A stretch of DNA of 64,000 nucleotides from Epiperipatus broadwayi (Eukaryota; Onychophora; Udeonychophora; Euonychophora; Peripatidae). Numbering within the stretch: the first letter of the stretch is position 1; each line of letters starts with the position of its first letter. The stretch is taken from the NCBI GenBank assembly GCA_028023455.1, contig JAQFVV010000036.1, forward strand, positions 2,942,452 through 3,006,451. The letters run 5' to 3'. The notes under the pieces were generated by a model, which saw only the letters and a list, made by a program, of their open reading frames with translations, was not told the origin of the DNA and did no database searches. Of the stretch, positions 10,636-20,243 are shown piece by piece. The position numbers and the translations under genes were made by a program.

Positions 10636-11182
10636 TTTAATAAATCTAAGATTTGAAATACCAGGCACTCTTATACCTGGAGTCCAATTGTAAATATAGG
10701 GAATTTGAACTCAGACTTTGAAGCCACTTCAACCATCCACACTATCTCATACTACTGATACACATGATCACACAATACTGTCCTATACATGAGGGGTCAA
10801 TGTGACTTGAGATCAACATGGGCATGATAACAATATTGGCATCAGCATGGGATTTGGGAATTCTATCATCAGATTTTCAATGGTATGGATGGCTGAAGAG
10901 TTGGAGGTTGGAGTAGATTGAAGCCTGTCCATTGAAGTATAAGGATTTTCTATCTTAATATTAACTGGGCACTGATTTTATATATGTATGATGGGAGATG
11001 ATAATCTGGACCAACTGATGAGCGCTGGTTCAGCACGAAGTACGTATATTGGTGATATATTTTCTGCGTGTGTGTGGTCATGTGTATCAGTGATATGAGA
11101 TAGTGTGAATGGTTGAAGTGGCTTCATTACTGAGTTCAAATCCCCTATATTTAATAAACCTAATACACTTGCAATACTTCAA
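10636..11182 (+). mobile_element. FB2 foldback element, copy 1 (two arms, one hammerhead)
   Basis: Left arm (about 10655-10775: GGAATTTGAACTCAGACTTT, TATCTCATACTACTGATACACATGATCACAC) and right arm (about 11075-11160) are inverted copies. The right arm ends GAGTTCAAATCCCC, which resembles a tRNA B box. TTTAATAAATCTAA at the left and TTTAATAAACCTAA at the right (one mismatch) may be the TSD. The interior contains the family core, including a plus-strand hammerhead motif at 11011-11052. No coding capacity. Confidence 0.7.
11011..11052 (+). ncRNA. Hammerhead ribozyme motif in FB2 copy 1 (near-intact)
   Basis: Helix I strands CCAA and UUGG (extended to ACCAA/UUGGU), the core CUGAUGA at 11015-11021, a 15-nt helix II segment (GCUG/CAGC, loop GUU), then GAAG instead of GAAA, and the near-palindromic helix III GTACGTAT followed by A17. 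The GAAA to GAAG change removes the A15.1-U16.1 pair and probably reduces or abolishes cleavage. The match to the FB2 dimer at 12341-12818 covers the whole motif. Confidence 0.65.
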
Positions 11183-11190
11183 TGCTCTAC

Positions 11191-12230
11191 TTATGTCATT
11201 AAAATTGTAATTATAAATACTCTGAAAATATATTAAGTTTGGTGAAATAAGTATTAAATTATATTCTCGGTTGTAATATATAATAATGGAGAGGATCAAT
11301 CTATTATATATATTATTGTTTGAATAAATGACATATAGCGGAATCCAAACACAAACACAAATTAATATGGTTAACATTTATATAAGCTTATAAAGTGGTT
11401 TTCCTACATTTCTAAAATTTGATTGAAATTAAAAATTTAATTAAATTTCAATTGAAGAAAAATTTATAAAATAAAGAGTAGTAAATAATTTAATAAAAAT
11501 AATATCTACTTCTTATTGTCTTCAAAAAAGTTTTAAATTAAAGTTGCAAAATAAAATAAAACAACTTACAACACTCATTTTTACATAAATTTATAAACAT
11601 ATCTTTTAAAATGATATAAAGTTCAATTAATCTGCAGAGTCTTTAATATGAAAGTTTTTGTTTATAATTTTTACAAAGCAAGGCCAACAGATCTTAAGGC
11701 AATTTTCAAGAAAGAATTTCCTGTAGTCAGAATGACTTTTTCCTTTAACTCAATGTCGCTATGCTGAACAGTGAAGAAGATCCCATGAGGTAGATTTTGC
11801 AGAATTATATATTGCGTAGATCTCAAATCACACTTAGATAAAATCCTACAGTTGATAAAGTTGACTACAACTAATATTAAAATGTCTATAGAATTATTCA
11901 AAAAGTAAATTCAATTTTAACATTTATTTTACAAATAAAATAAATTTTGAAAAAAAAAAAACGAATTTGTTTGACTATATGATAGTTTATACTTGTCGCA
12001 TAATATTATGTAATATTATTTTTTATAATATTATTAAATAATTCTAAATTCATAATTGCATTTTTAATAACAGTAATTAATATATTTTTATTATAATAAT
12101 TCTGCTAATAGAAATAAATCCCTTTGCTATTTTTGTTAAAATATTTTAATAACAATAATATCATGCATATCATTTCAAAATAATATATTTTCAAATATAT
12201 GTTTGATAACTGAAACACACAGGTTTATTA
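11191..12230. other. AT-rich spacer, nothing identified
   Basis: No coding region or recognisable repeat. Several poly-A and AT tracts. Confidence 0.4.
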
Positions 12231-12361
12231 TATACCTGTGTTTATATATGTAATATATAGGGTATATATGAGCACAGACTTACACATAACCCACCACTCT
12301 CCACACTATCTCATAACACTGATACACTTGAACACATATATGTTGAAAAGATAAATAATCA

Positions 12362-12403
12362 CCAATATACGTATTTCATGCTAAACCAGCAATCATCAGT
12401 TGG
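12362..12403 (-). ncRNA. Hammerhead ribozyme candidate 1 in the FB2 dimer (intact core)
   Basis: Minus strand: helix I 5' strand CCAA, CUGAUGA, 15-nt helix II (UGCUG paired with UAGCA around GUU), GAAA, helix III in the 8-base palindrome ATACGTAT, A17, helix I 3' strand UUGG. Helix I extends to ACCAA/UUGGU. After a 3-nt bulge (UGG) it continues as UAAUC/GAUUA, giving outer limits 12356-12412. Predicted cleavage is between 12366 and 12365 on the minus strand. All invariant bases are present. Confidence 0.8.
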
Positions 12404-12600
12404 TCCAGATTACCATCTCTACACTTACATGCTATAAGTGCTCAGATATATATTAAGATAGTCAATCCTCATACTTTAATGGACAGTTTTCAATCTGCTC
12501 CAAACTCCAACTCTTCAATCGTCCATTCAATTGAAAATCTGATGATGGAATGCTCAAAGGCCACCCTGAGGCTGAGATATGTTGAAAAGATAAATAATCA

Positions 12601-12642
12601 CCAATATGCGTATTTCATGCTAAACCAGCAATCATCAGTTGG
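12601..12642 (-). ncRNA. Hammerhead ribozyme candidate 2 in the FB2 dimer
   Basis: The same motif exactly 239 bp downstream of the first. The only difference within the motif is in the helix III loop (ATACGCAT instead of ATACGTAT), outside the invariant core. Joint cleavage of both sites would release a 239-nt RNA. Confidence 0.8.
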
Positions 12643-12845
12643 TCCAGATTACCATCTCTACACATACATGCTATAAGTGCTCAGATATATATTAAGATAG
12701 CCAATCCTCATACTTTAATGGACAGGCTTCAATCTACTCCACACTCCAACTCTTCAACTGTCCATTCAATTGAAAATCTGATGATGAAATGCTCAAAGGC
12801 CACCCTGAGGCCGAGATTCTTGTCAAACCCATGTTGACCTAAGGT

Positions 12846-13651
12846 TAATCTGATATATATTTGAATGTTTGAACTTTATAAAAAAACATAATAAATCAAT
12901 AGAATGCATAAATAATCAAAAAATGCATTTCCTAACCAGAATATGGTTGTCTGGAAAATATCACTGTTGATGTAGGAAGCACAGCCATAGTAAAAAAAAA
13001 AAAAACAACTTAAAAATAATGAAAGTACTTCAAAGATATTTCAAATTTTGTTAGAAATAACATAAAATCAATTTCCAGCATAAAAAGAAGAAGAAAAAAA
13101 AAAAAAAAGGGGGGGGGGGGGGATTGTATAGAAATTTGTATAAAGTAAATGAAAAAATGATGACTCAAATTTAGAACCAAAAAAAAACATTGATTTTATC
13201 CCAAAATTTCATTATAAGCAGAAAATTTAAAAAGCCATTGAGATAAAATTTTATTTATTTTCCAAATAAAAGTTATTAATAACTAAAAAGAAGTATAAAA
13301 AAATATTTTTCATAAAAATATATTTATGCATGGGAACATGTAACTCCCGAAAGCACTAAGCTAGAAAGTATTGAAAAATAGCTTCACTGATGTACATTTA
13401 GAGTGCAATATATAGATTATGAACTATTAGTGAAGTAGATAAATTAAGTATTACAGGAAAATAATGATATTTTTATTTCCCTATTGCTTAAGAGAAGAAA
13501 AGTAATTCCTAATAATTATTAATGATATCAAACAACTGGTACAATCTTTACCTATTGAATGCTCTAGAAAACTTTCTAAATAATAATAAAAAGTGTAGGT
13601 AATTCTGAATAGGCAGTTATTTGAGAGAGAAAAATTTGTTTTTGCCCCAAA
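12846..13651. other. AT-rich spacer with an A/G homopolymer junction
   Basis: No coding region. Position 13086-13122 is a purine tract, a run of A followed by about 14 G on plus. Nothing else identified. Confidence 0.45.
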
Positions 13652-13664
13652 CTAAATAAATTTC

Positions 13665-13759
13665 ACAGAGGCAAAACTCTCATACAGCAGTGCCACTCAG
13701 TGCAAGCTAGAGTAAGCAATGGATTACATGTACGCATAAAGAAAAGTGACCATGTGATG
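13665..13759 (+). mobile_element. FB1 copy C, internally deleted
   Basis: Keeps about 60 bp of the left arm (GAGGCAAAACTCTCATACAG, GTGCCACTCAGTGCAAGC) joined to the family tail (AAGTGACCATGTGATG). The ribozyme and right arm are absent. An imperfect direct repeat, CTAAATAAATTTC at 13652-13664 and CTAAATAGATTTTC at 13760-13773, flanks it. Confidence 0.6.
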
Positions 13760-14195
13760 CTAAATAGATTTTCTTAAAAATATTGAAGGCCAACGATATT
13801 AACCTATTAAAAGAAAGCAAAAGTGACCATTTTGCATTGTTAAATAATAGTGATTTTAAAAATAATGTTTCTTTAGAATTAAATAATGGGGAGTATTCTA
13901 TTTTAAATTCTGACCCTGGTAAAAAAAAAAAATTTTAAGTAAATTGAAATTATGAAGATTATGGTAAATAAAAAATTTTAAGATAGATCTACATATTTAA
14001 ATTATCCTAGTGATATTTTGGCTCCTAAGGCTTTCTTTAATTTGAAATCTCATAAAGATATTTTTTCTTTAAGGTGTATTTTTGATTTGCCTGGGGGGGG
14101 GGGTTGTTGATCAAATTTCTTATGTTTTTTACAAATTATAAAGATTTTGATCAATTTTGTGTTTTCTTTTGAAGAAAATGATAACATTAACAAAT

Positions 14196-14496
14196 TTGTT
14201 GCCCGTGGGCACCATGGCGCCCGCAGACCATTTTACGTGTGCCCTCGCTATCCGAACACGATAAAAAATTATTTATCTGATACAAATAAATTTAATTTTT
14301 AAAATTTCTTATAAATTATTGTATTATATTGTAATCAAATGTTAAAATTTTATTTTTGAAATAAATATTTTTTTGTACATTATGTGTATTATTAACAATA
14401 TCCAATTATAAATTTACATTGAAAAAATAAATGGTGCCGCCACCTGGCGGATATTAGAGAATGTGCTCTTAAGTGCAAAAAGGTTGGGGACCCCTG
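14196..14496. mobile_element. hAT-type non-autonomous element, left end damaged
   Basis: The right terminus GGTTGGGGACCCCTG (14482-14496) is a typical hAT terminal inverted repeat. The left side has GC-rich subterminal sequence (GTTGCCCGTGGGCACCATGG) in an AT-rich setting, but the matching CAGGGGTCCCC end is missing. The candidate TSD to the right is GTTTACAT (14497-14504); no left partner is seen. No transposase sequence. It sits inside PLE-C. Confidence 0.6.
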
Positions 14497-14679
14497 GTTT
14501 ACATATTGAAAACATGTATCCAGCAGTCAAGATGTTTAAAGAAATGTGAATATTTTTCTGCAAATAAAATTAAGATTATATATGATTTGCTACAGTTTGT
14601 GTGTAATAGTATATTTTATAAAATTAAAGAAAGATGGATTATTGGTTAGGTTATTTCTCCTTTAATGTGTTCTGTTTAT

Positions 14680-14925
14680 TAAAACAGGCAAAACTCTGCA
14701 TACAGTAGTGCCACCCTGTACCAACCAGAGTAATCAACAGATGCCAGAAGACTTTGTGCATAAAATCCCTATCTAGTGCCTACTCATCCAATATCCCCAG
14801 ACTAGTTTCTAGTTTGTGACTTTCATGTCTGCAGAGCCTTGGATCTGAGGGCACTACTGTATAGAGAGTTTTTCCTGTTTTAATAACAGTTATGAGCAAG
14901 CATAAGAAATGGTGATCATGTGACA
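14680..14925 (+). mobile_element. FB1 copy D, inserted in PLE-C
   Basis: A perfect 12-bp TSD TGTTCTGTTTAT at 14668-14679 and 14926-14937 restores the PLE-C sequence when the element is removed. Left TIR AAAACAGGCAAAACTC, inverted right TIR near 14860 (GAGAGTTTTTCCTGTTTT), then the family tail. The core runs in the same direction as copy B. The hammerhead at about 14794-14835 (minus strand) is degenerate: the CUGAUGA box is lost to a deletion or substitution. Confidence 0.8.
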
Positions 14926-15324
14926 TGTTCTGTTTATAATGATTTTTTTAAAGAGTAGTGTTATTAATAATTTTTTCTGTTTCTTTAAAATTATTTGTTA
15001 GATATGTGGATGATAGTTTGTTTGTTATACAGGAAGATAAATTGAATGTTTTTTGATAGATTGAATGTTTTTAAATCTAATATTAAATTTACTATTGAGG
15101 AGGGTACATTTGAATTTATTAAGTTAAAATTTTTGAATTAAAGTGTTGATAATGTTTTATTTTGTAATCATTTCATTAAAAGAATCAATTTAAGAAGTAT
15201 GATAAACCTTCTACTCTTAAGAAACTTTCCTTATTAAATTATTATGAGAATAGAAGACTTGATAATTTTGAGAATAATAGTTATATTCAGAGGAATCAAT
15301 CTGCTTCTGACTATATTGAATTAG

Positions 15325-15645
15325 AACAGGCAAAAACTCACTATACATAAGACTCATAGTTTTGTAGTTAAATAGAGATAAAAGGTGGTTGCTGAAGGGT
15401 TGCATTAGATCCTAAGAATTCGGTGCAGTGCTCTCAGATCCAAGGCTTCTCACTGATAAAGGCCACAATACCAGAAACTAGTCTGGGGATATTGGATGAA
15501 TAGGCACTAGATGGGGATTTTATGCATAAGCCTTCTGGGATCCATTGATTACTCTATCATGCAGTTTGGCAATAGGTATAGTGAGTTTTTGCCTGTTTTA
15601 ATAACAGTTATAAGCAAGCATAAAAAATGGTGATCATGTGGTGTT
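15325..15645 (+). mobile_element. FB1 copy E, inserted in PLE-C, core inverted
   Basis: A perfect 13-bp TSD TATATTGAATTAG at 15312-15324 and 15646-15658. The termini and the 3' tail are in the usual order, but the core between the TIRs runs opposite to copies B, D and I. The segment with AAGGTGGTTGCTGAAGGG comes first and the ribozyme lies on the plus strand. The hammerhead motif (15447-15489) has CUGAUAA for CUGAUGA and one extra base in helix II, so it is probably inactive. Confidence 0.8.
15447..15489 (+). ncRNA. Degenerate hammerhead motif in FB1 copy E
   Basis: Helix I UUCUCA/UGGGGA, core CUGAUAA (one substitution), helix II with a one-base insertion, GAAA and ACTAGT intact. It lies on the same strand as the family tail, the opposite of the other copies. 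Confidence 0.5.
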
Positions 15646-16264
15646 TATATTGAATTAGGTTGTAATCATAAATTTACTAGGAATATATTTAATAAAAATA
15701 TCTATAAATCTTTTAATAATAATTGTTAATGAGAATAGAAGAGTTATTTCTTTGCCATATAAGACATCAATTAGTAAATTGATTTATAATAATAGTTTTC
15801 TATTGAGAAGTATGCAAGTGGTCTGGAAGAAAGGCCTGAATTTAAATTTATCACTAAATAGTTCAAAACAGTCAATTGATTGCAAATCTATCCCTGGAGT
15901 AGTTTATAAGTTTCCTTGTAAATGTCATAAAATATATATAGGTCAGGGTAAATTAAGTCTTAATAAAAGAGATAACGTTCATAAGAGTAGACTTTAAAAT
16001 AGATATCATAACTCAGCTTTGTATATTCATGAACTAAATGCAGGTCATAAAATATTATTTGACAATGCATAGGTTATATTTTATGGAAAAAGTGAATTGA
16101 AAAGTGAAAAAAAACTTTGATGATAATTTTTTTTAAATCTGAGGCCATCAATCTCATGAAAACATCCTTTGATCTTAAATGAAATAGGTTTTTGCAGTAA
16201 ATGATGGAACGGTCATTTTGTTTTGTGTGTGTGTGTATATATATATATATTGTGTGTTTAATAT

Positions 16265-16770
16265 ATAATTGTTAATTAGAGAAGATATTAATTAGTATTA
16301 AAGTTTATCGGCTTAACGTTTTCAAGGATCCATGCCTCATATTCATAGCCTTCATAAAATGTATAATAAAATATGCAAATACAAATATTCAAATAAGCTA
16401 GTATTACGTAGCCCATTTCTTCGAGATCTCGAAGCAAGTACCCTTTCTATTAATGGCATGGATGTTTCCATTGATGTAAAATGCCTCCTTTATTTTTCTT
16501 TTGTGATCATTTGATTCTGAGCACAATATTATGGGATTGGCAGGTGTGAAGTTGTGCCCAGATTGTTTAGCATGCTCCAAGAATACAGAGGACGTGTTGC
16601 TGTTTTTCTGATCTCTGTTAAATGTGTAAATATGTTGACCCAGTCTAGTATTGATTGTAGCTTTCGTTTCACCATAATATATAGCATGGCATCCAGCCTG
16701 AGGGCAGGCAATAGAGTACACCATGTGTGGGGTGAACGATTGATCAATGTGGTCTTTAGAGTTGTTAAGT
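16265..16770 (-). pseudogene. PLE-B: GIY-YIG domain fragment
   Basis: A 106-codon open stretch (16404-16724) plus upstream codons encodes the GIY-YIG endonuclease domain of a Penelope-like element. Key blocks: MVYSIACPQAGCHAIYYGET (the GIY-YIG block reads IYYGE), a TRLGQHI helix, an EHAKQSGHNF block, KIKEAFYIN with the catalytic Glu region, and the C-terminal CFEISKKW. It is 5'-truncated with no RT left. Its 3' UTR matches the fragment at 8645-8990. It lies within the 3' UTR of PLE-C (PLE-C-like sequence resumes near 16775), so it looks like a later insertion. Confidence 0.85.
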
Positions 16771-16774
16771 GAAT

Positions 16775-16960
16775 GATGAAAAGATCATTTTGTCTTGTAT
16801 ATATGTATGGTGTGTGTTTAGTTAAATTTCATTTGAAAACATCTATTTGTTAATAGATCAAACCATGATTGTGGAAGAATTTTAGAAAAGTTTTATTCTT
16901 TGGCTAGTATGTAATGTTATATGACTTTCTATTTTATTTGTAATTATTAGTACAGCATGA
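16775..16960 (+). repeat. PLE-C 3' UTR sequence, downstream part
   Basis: AATGATGAAAAGATCATTTT through TTTTAGAAAAGTTTTATTC, TGGCTAGTATGTAATG and ACTTTCTATTTT matches the 3' UTR of the plus-strand PLE-C copy at 31840-32215. It is non-coding. Confidence 0.55.
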
Positions 16961-17180
16961 GGGAATATTTAATTTTTAATTGTTAGTCTTTATATTTATA
17001 TTACTAATTTGTATCCTTAATTAAAATTTCATATTTTTTTCCCACACTTAATACCATTTACAAATTGACCAGTCCAATCAATATATACTAATTTTTAAAT
17101 GTCTTTTAATTATTTCTACCTTACAGCAAGTATCAAAATTATATGTTTACCTAACTAATCCTATTTAGAAAATTAACTGT

Positions 17181-17360
17181 AACACAGAGACAAAACTCTC
17201 CATATAGTAGCACCACTCAGTGCAAGCCAGAGTAATCAATGGATGCAGAAAGGTTTGTGCATAAAATCCCTATCTAATCCCTACTCATCCAATATCCCCA
17301 GACTAGTTTCTAGTTTGCACCTTTCATCAATGAAGAGCCTTGGATCTGAGAGCACTCTAT
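17181..17360 (+). mobile_element. FB1 copy F, right end lost
   Basis: Starts GAGACAAAACTCTCCATATA and matches the family core as far as GGATCTGAGAGCACT, then ends without right TIR or tail. The hammerhead region on the minus strand (about 17294-17335) has UUGAUGA for CUGAUGA, so it is inactive. No clear TSD. Confidence 0.65.
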
Positions 17361-17375
17361 AAGTAGAAGTTTAAC

Positions 17376-18330
17376 ATGTATGATTACTTTTTTATATATG
17401 TAGCTTTAAGACTAAATAAATTGTGATAACACTATTAGTTAGCATAATTATTATTAAAAATCGATTTAGGCATAATTAAAATAATGAAATGATATTAAAA
17501 ACAATGAAATCTAAAGAAAAAATCTTAATTTTATATGCTACCATAAAAAATATATTTTTGTTTCCCAATATGTAATTTTATATCCTTTTGAAAAATGATA
17601 TGATTAGAAAAATAAAAGTTATTTTATCTTTATTACTAATTATGTATTTCAAAATAATGAAAATTAGCTTCAAATAAAAAAATTATATCCAGAAATTGCA
17701 AAATCTACTTTCTGCTTGTGCGCAAAATCACTTCTGTATTAAAGAACTCGCTTACTCGTATATAACTTTTAACATCTAGTGATAAGAAATAAAACTAAAA
17801 TAAAGAATCATTATTATTTAAACAAGATCATTCAATGTAAAATTACAATGCAAATCTAAATACACAAAATGTCCAAACTACTGTAATTCCACAGAAAAAT
17901 CTATAGAATCTATTTTAAGTGGCTAATTATGTTAAGTACTTCAATACTTATGTATTCTAGTTTTGAAATAGAGATGTAATTGACATTTTCTTCCAATGCG
18001 TAAGCTTGTGGTTATGACCTGTAGAGGTCCCTACCTTCGCATTTTCAATCACACATGCTTTAGGTTTATTGCCTTAGTAAATATTAGTGTTTAAATAATA
18101 TAATGCTTATTTCTCATTGAAATTCATCAATTCTAAAAATATTAGAACTTTTACAAACTTTGAAAATTTTTTGGTAACCCAAATTTTGTAATATCCCAGC
18201 ATACAATACAAAAGTTTTTTAAGTTTTCGAAAAGTTACTAGACAAAATCAAGATTTATCCAGAGAATCATCTCTAGCCACATAAGGCAAACATTTACTAT
18301 TTGTTAGTAAATAAGGTACTTGTCAGTTTT
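17376..18330. other. AT-rich spacer with one short dispersed repeat
   Basis: No coding region. About 17998-18050 (TAAGCTTGTGGTTATGACCT, GTAGAGGTCCCTACCTTCGC) is nearly identical to 44750-44802. The repeat could be a tRNA-like remnant (GACC and GGTC could pair), but I cannot classify it. Confidence 0.5.
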
Positions 18331-18455
18331 CAGAGCAGTCAATATGGCAGTCCATATTTTTGATAAATATACAGTTTTGAGGGCTTACCAAAATGGCATC
18401 CCATATTTCAAAAACAATCTTCCAAAATTAATGTTAATTTTTTTTAAAAAAGAAT
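18330..18455. repeat. Inverted partner of 24705-24830
   Basis: The sequence around CAGTTTTGAGGGCTTACCAA and CAATCTTCCAAAATTAATG is repeated in reverse orientation at 24705-24830, on the far side of the PLE-A pair. It is non-coding and diverged. Confidence 0.6.
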
Positions 18456-18479
18456 AAATTCCAATAAATATAATGGCCA

Positions 18480-19126
18480 ATGTTTATTACAATCTCCCAA
18501 AGAGGTGTTAGCTATTTTACAAAAATTGAGTGGAAGGCCTATAACCTACCAAATTACATTTATAAAAAATAAACCAAAAAAATATATAATTGCTGTTTAT
18601 TCATGTTGGTGGCATACAATCCCCAATGGCTTCCAGGCTACAAATGAATCTTGCTGTCATTGCAGTCAACAGTGTTGTCACACAGTCTCCAGGTGTTTAT
18701 TTTCAAACCATGACCATTAATGCATACATTTCTGGAGAGTATGATTCCATACCTTTGGAAATACTCCACTGCATCTGGTTTTGTAACAGGAAAATCCCAA
18801 ATTTTGATCATTATCACTATCCCCCCCCCAAAAAAAAAAAACCTGTGACCAAAAAGAAATACAATAAACTAAAAATCACAACATTAAGAATGTCTCATGA
18901 CTTGCACATTGTAATATAAGTTTAAAAAATTGAAATAAATATTCTTCAAGAAATTTATCAGAATTTATAGAAAATTTATTTGAATTTATTAATTTTCTTG
19001 AAATTTTACATTAATTCTTTTTTTTTAATTTAATAACTAAGATCTCCAGGGGATTATAGGCCTTTGAAATATCTGTAATGATTTTGGAAGCCATTATGGA
19101 TTGCATAATGATGACATGAAACAAAC
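18480..19126. other. Unassigned, with an unexplained 109-codon open frame
   Basis: An open frame on plus at 18590-18919 has no recognisable domain and ends in a lysine-rich low-complexity tail over a C/A homopolymer. The 18600-18790 part is less AT-rich than its surroundings and could be a transposon scrap. I do not call a gene. Confidence 0.3.
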
Positions 19127-19559
19127 AGTAAATATTGTCACTATGATGGTCAAATATCCAATATGATTTATTTGTCCATAATGTTGCCATAAACAGAAAT
19201 AAATAAAAAATCAATCAAACAAGATTGAAATAAACAACTATTAATAATTATATTTAAATATTTATCAAACTGGCTTTCATCTCCATTGAGACCTTCTCAA
19301 GATATTATATTATAGAATTCACATAAACAAATAATATTTACTCCATCTACTGGACATCATTTACATTATATTTCATTTTCTTTTTAAAACATGTCCATAT
19401 ATTATAAATAAATAAATTTAACATATTATACATCTAAAAATTTTAACAATATTTCTCCCAAAAAAAATTAATAATAATAAAAATTAAATATATATTTTAC
19501 ATCTTTTAAAAAATAAAAATAAATAAATAAATTGGTATTTACATATGTACAACCATTTC

Positions 19560-20243
19560 CTACACTTTCCAATTGTTTAATAAAGCCCATTTCCCACCTA
19601 ATTTAGCTGGACCTTTTACTATATTTACACATTTGTCTAAGTTTTCTTGAATATATAATGTTTCATAATATATTCTCTTATGGTAATTCTTCACATACTT
19701 AATAACACTTATATTTTCCTCACACTTCATTTTATGCCCTGTATCCAAATAATGCAAATATGGCCCTGATCTCATGTCTTTTCTATTAATTGCTCGATCA
19801 TGTTCTTTACCTCTCTCAGCTGCCGTTCTCCCTGTCTGTCCTATATATATTTTATTGCATTTTCCACAGCTAATTTTATATACCAGCCCCATCATACTAC
19901 TAACATCATTTAACTCTTTTGCATTATGTAACCATTTACCCAAGGACTTATTATTGTTCCAAGCTATTTTTACATTATTTGGCAATTTATCTTTCATTAA
20001 TCTTTTATATACTTTTTCTGAATATGGAATAGACATCCATTTACTATCTCTATACCTATTCCTGTTATCCTCATTTACTTTATCTACCTTACCATCAAAA
20101 ATTTTTCTGATTTCCTTTTCTTTGTAACCTATTTTTACATAATTATTTTTCATCTTTAATTTCTGTTTATATGCCTTTGTTTTATCTAATGTTAATCTAT
20201 CATTCTTTATTTTAAATCCCTTTAAAGCTCCCATTTTCTGGCA
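19560..20243 (-). pseudogene. PLE-A(-) GIY-YIG endonuclease segment
   Basis: In frame with the RT segment beyond the TAG. A basic linker (KNNYVKIGYKEKEIRKIFDG) precedes the domain. GIY-YIG block: LVYKISCGKCNKIYIGQTGR, with a Cys pair in the spacer. Then ERGKEHDRAINRKD with the conserved Arg/His region, a YLHYLDTGHK block, YYETLYIQEN with the catalytic Glu, and the C-terminal LGGKWALLNNW. The endonuclease probably nicks target DNA to prime reverse transcription. All domain motifs are intact. Confidence 0.9.

Larger units (their letters stand above)
12235..12845 (-). mobile_element. FB2 element, copy 2: tandem dimer with two hammerheads
   Basis: Starts with one FB2 arm (CCACACTATCTCATAACACTGATACACTTG), then a 239-bp unit repeated head to tail: 12341-12579 and 12580-12818. 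The two units differ at only a few positions, so the duplication is recent or was copied from a dimeric RNA. Each unit holds one minus-strand hammerhead at the same offset. Tandem units with one HHR each are the arrangement of metazoan retrozymes, whose RNA is cut into monomers and circularised. The second arm of the family is missing. Confidence 0.8.
13775..16240 (+). pseudogene. PLE-C: degraded Penelope-like element with nested insertions
   Basis: A plus-strand PLE pseudogene recognisable in pieces. Pieces in order: 13785-13920 (FALLNNSDFKNN, SILNSDP, the pre-RT block); 14010-14090 (LAPKAFFNLKSHKDIFSLR, comparable with the P-x-Y-G-x-P-K-x-H-K block); 14505-14667 (remnants of motifs A and B); 15000-15040 (RYVDDSLFVIQ, motif C with YVDD); 15659-15997 with the GIY-YIG start GVVYKFPCKCHKIYIGQG; then 3' UTR. 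Three insertions interrupt it: a hAT remnant (14196-14496), FB1 copy D (14680-14925) and FB1 copy E (15325-15645). Frameshifts and stops are frequent, so it is old. Confidence 0.8.

Noticed and set aside
18505-18919. Overlapping frames of 71 and 109 codons as a possible host exon
   Set aside because: No domain, no second exon, and the end runs over a C/A homopolymer. Listed only as unassigned.
19774-20127. 117-codon open frame on plus
   Set aside because: Antisense of the PLE-A(-) GIY-YIG region; the mirror frame occurs at 23158-23511 on the other copy.
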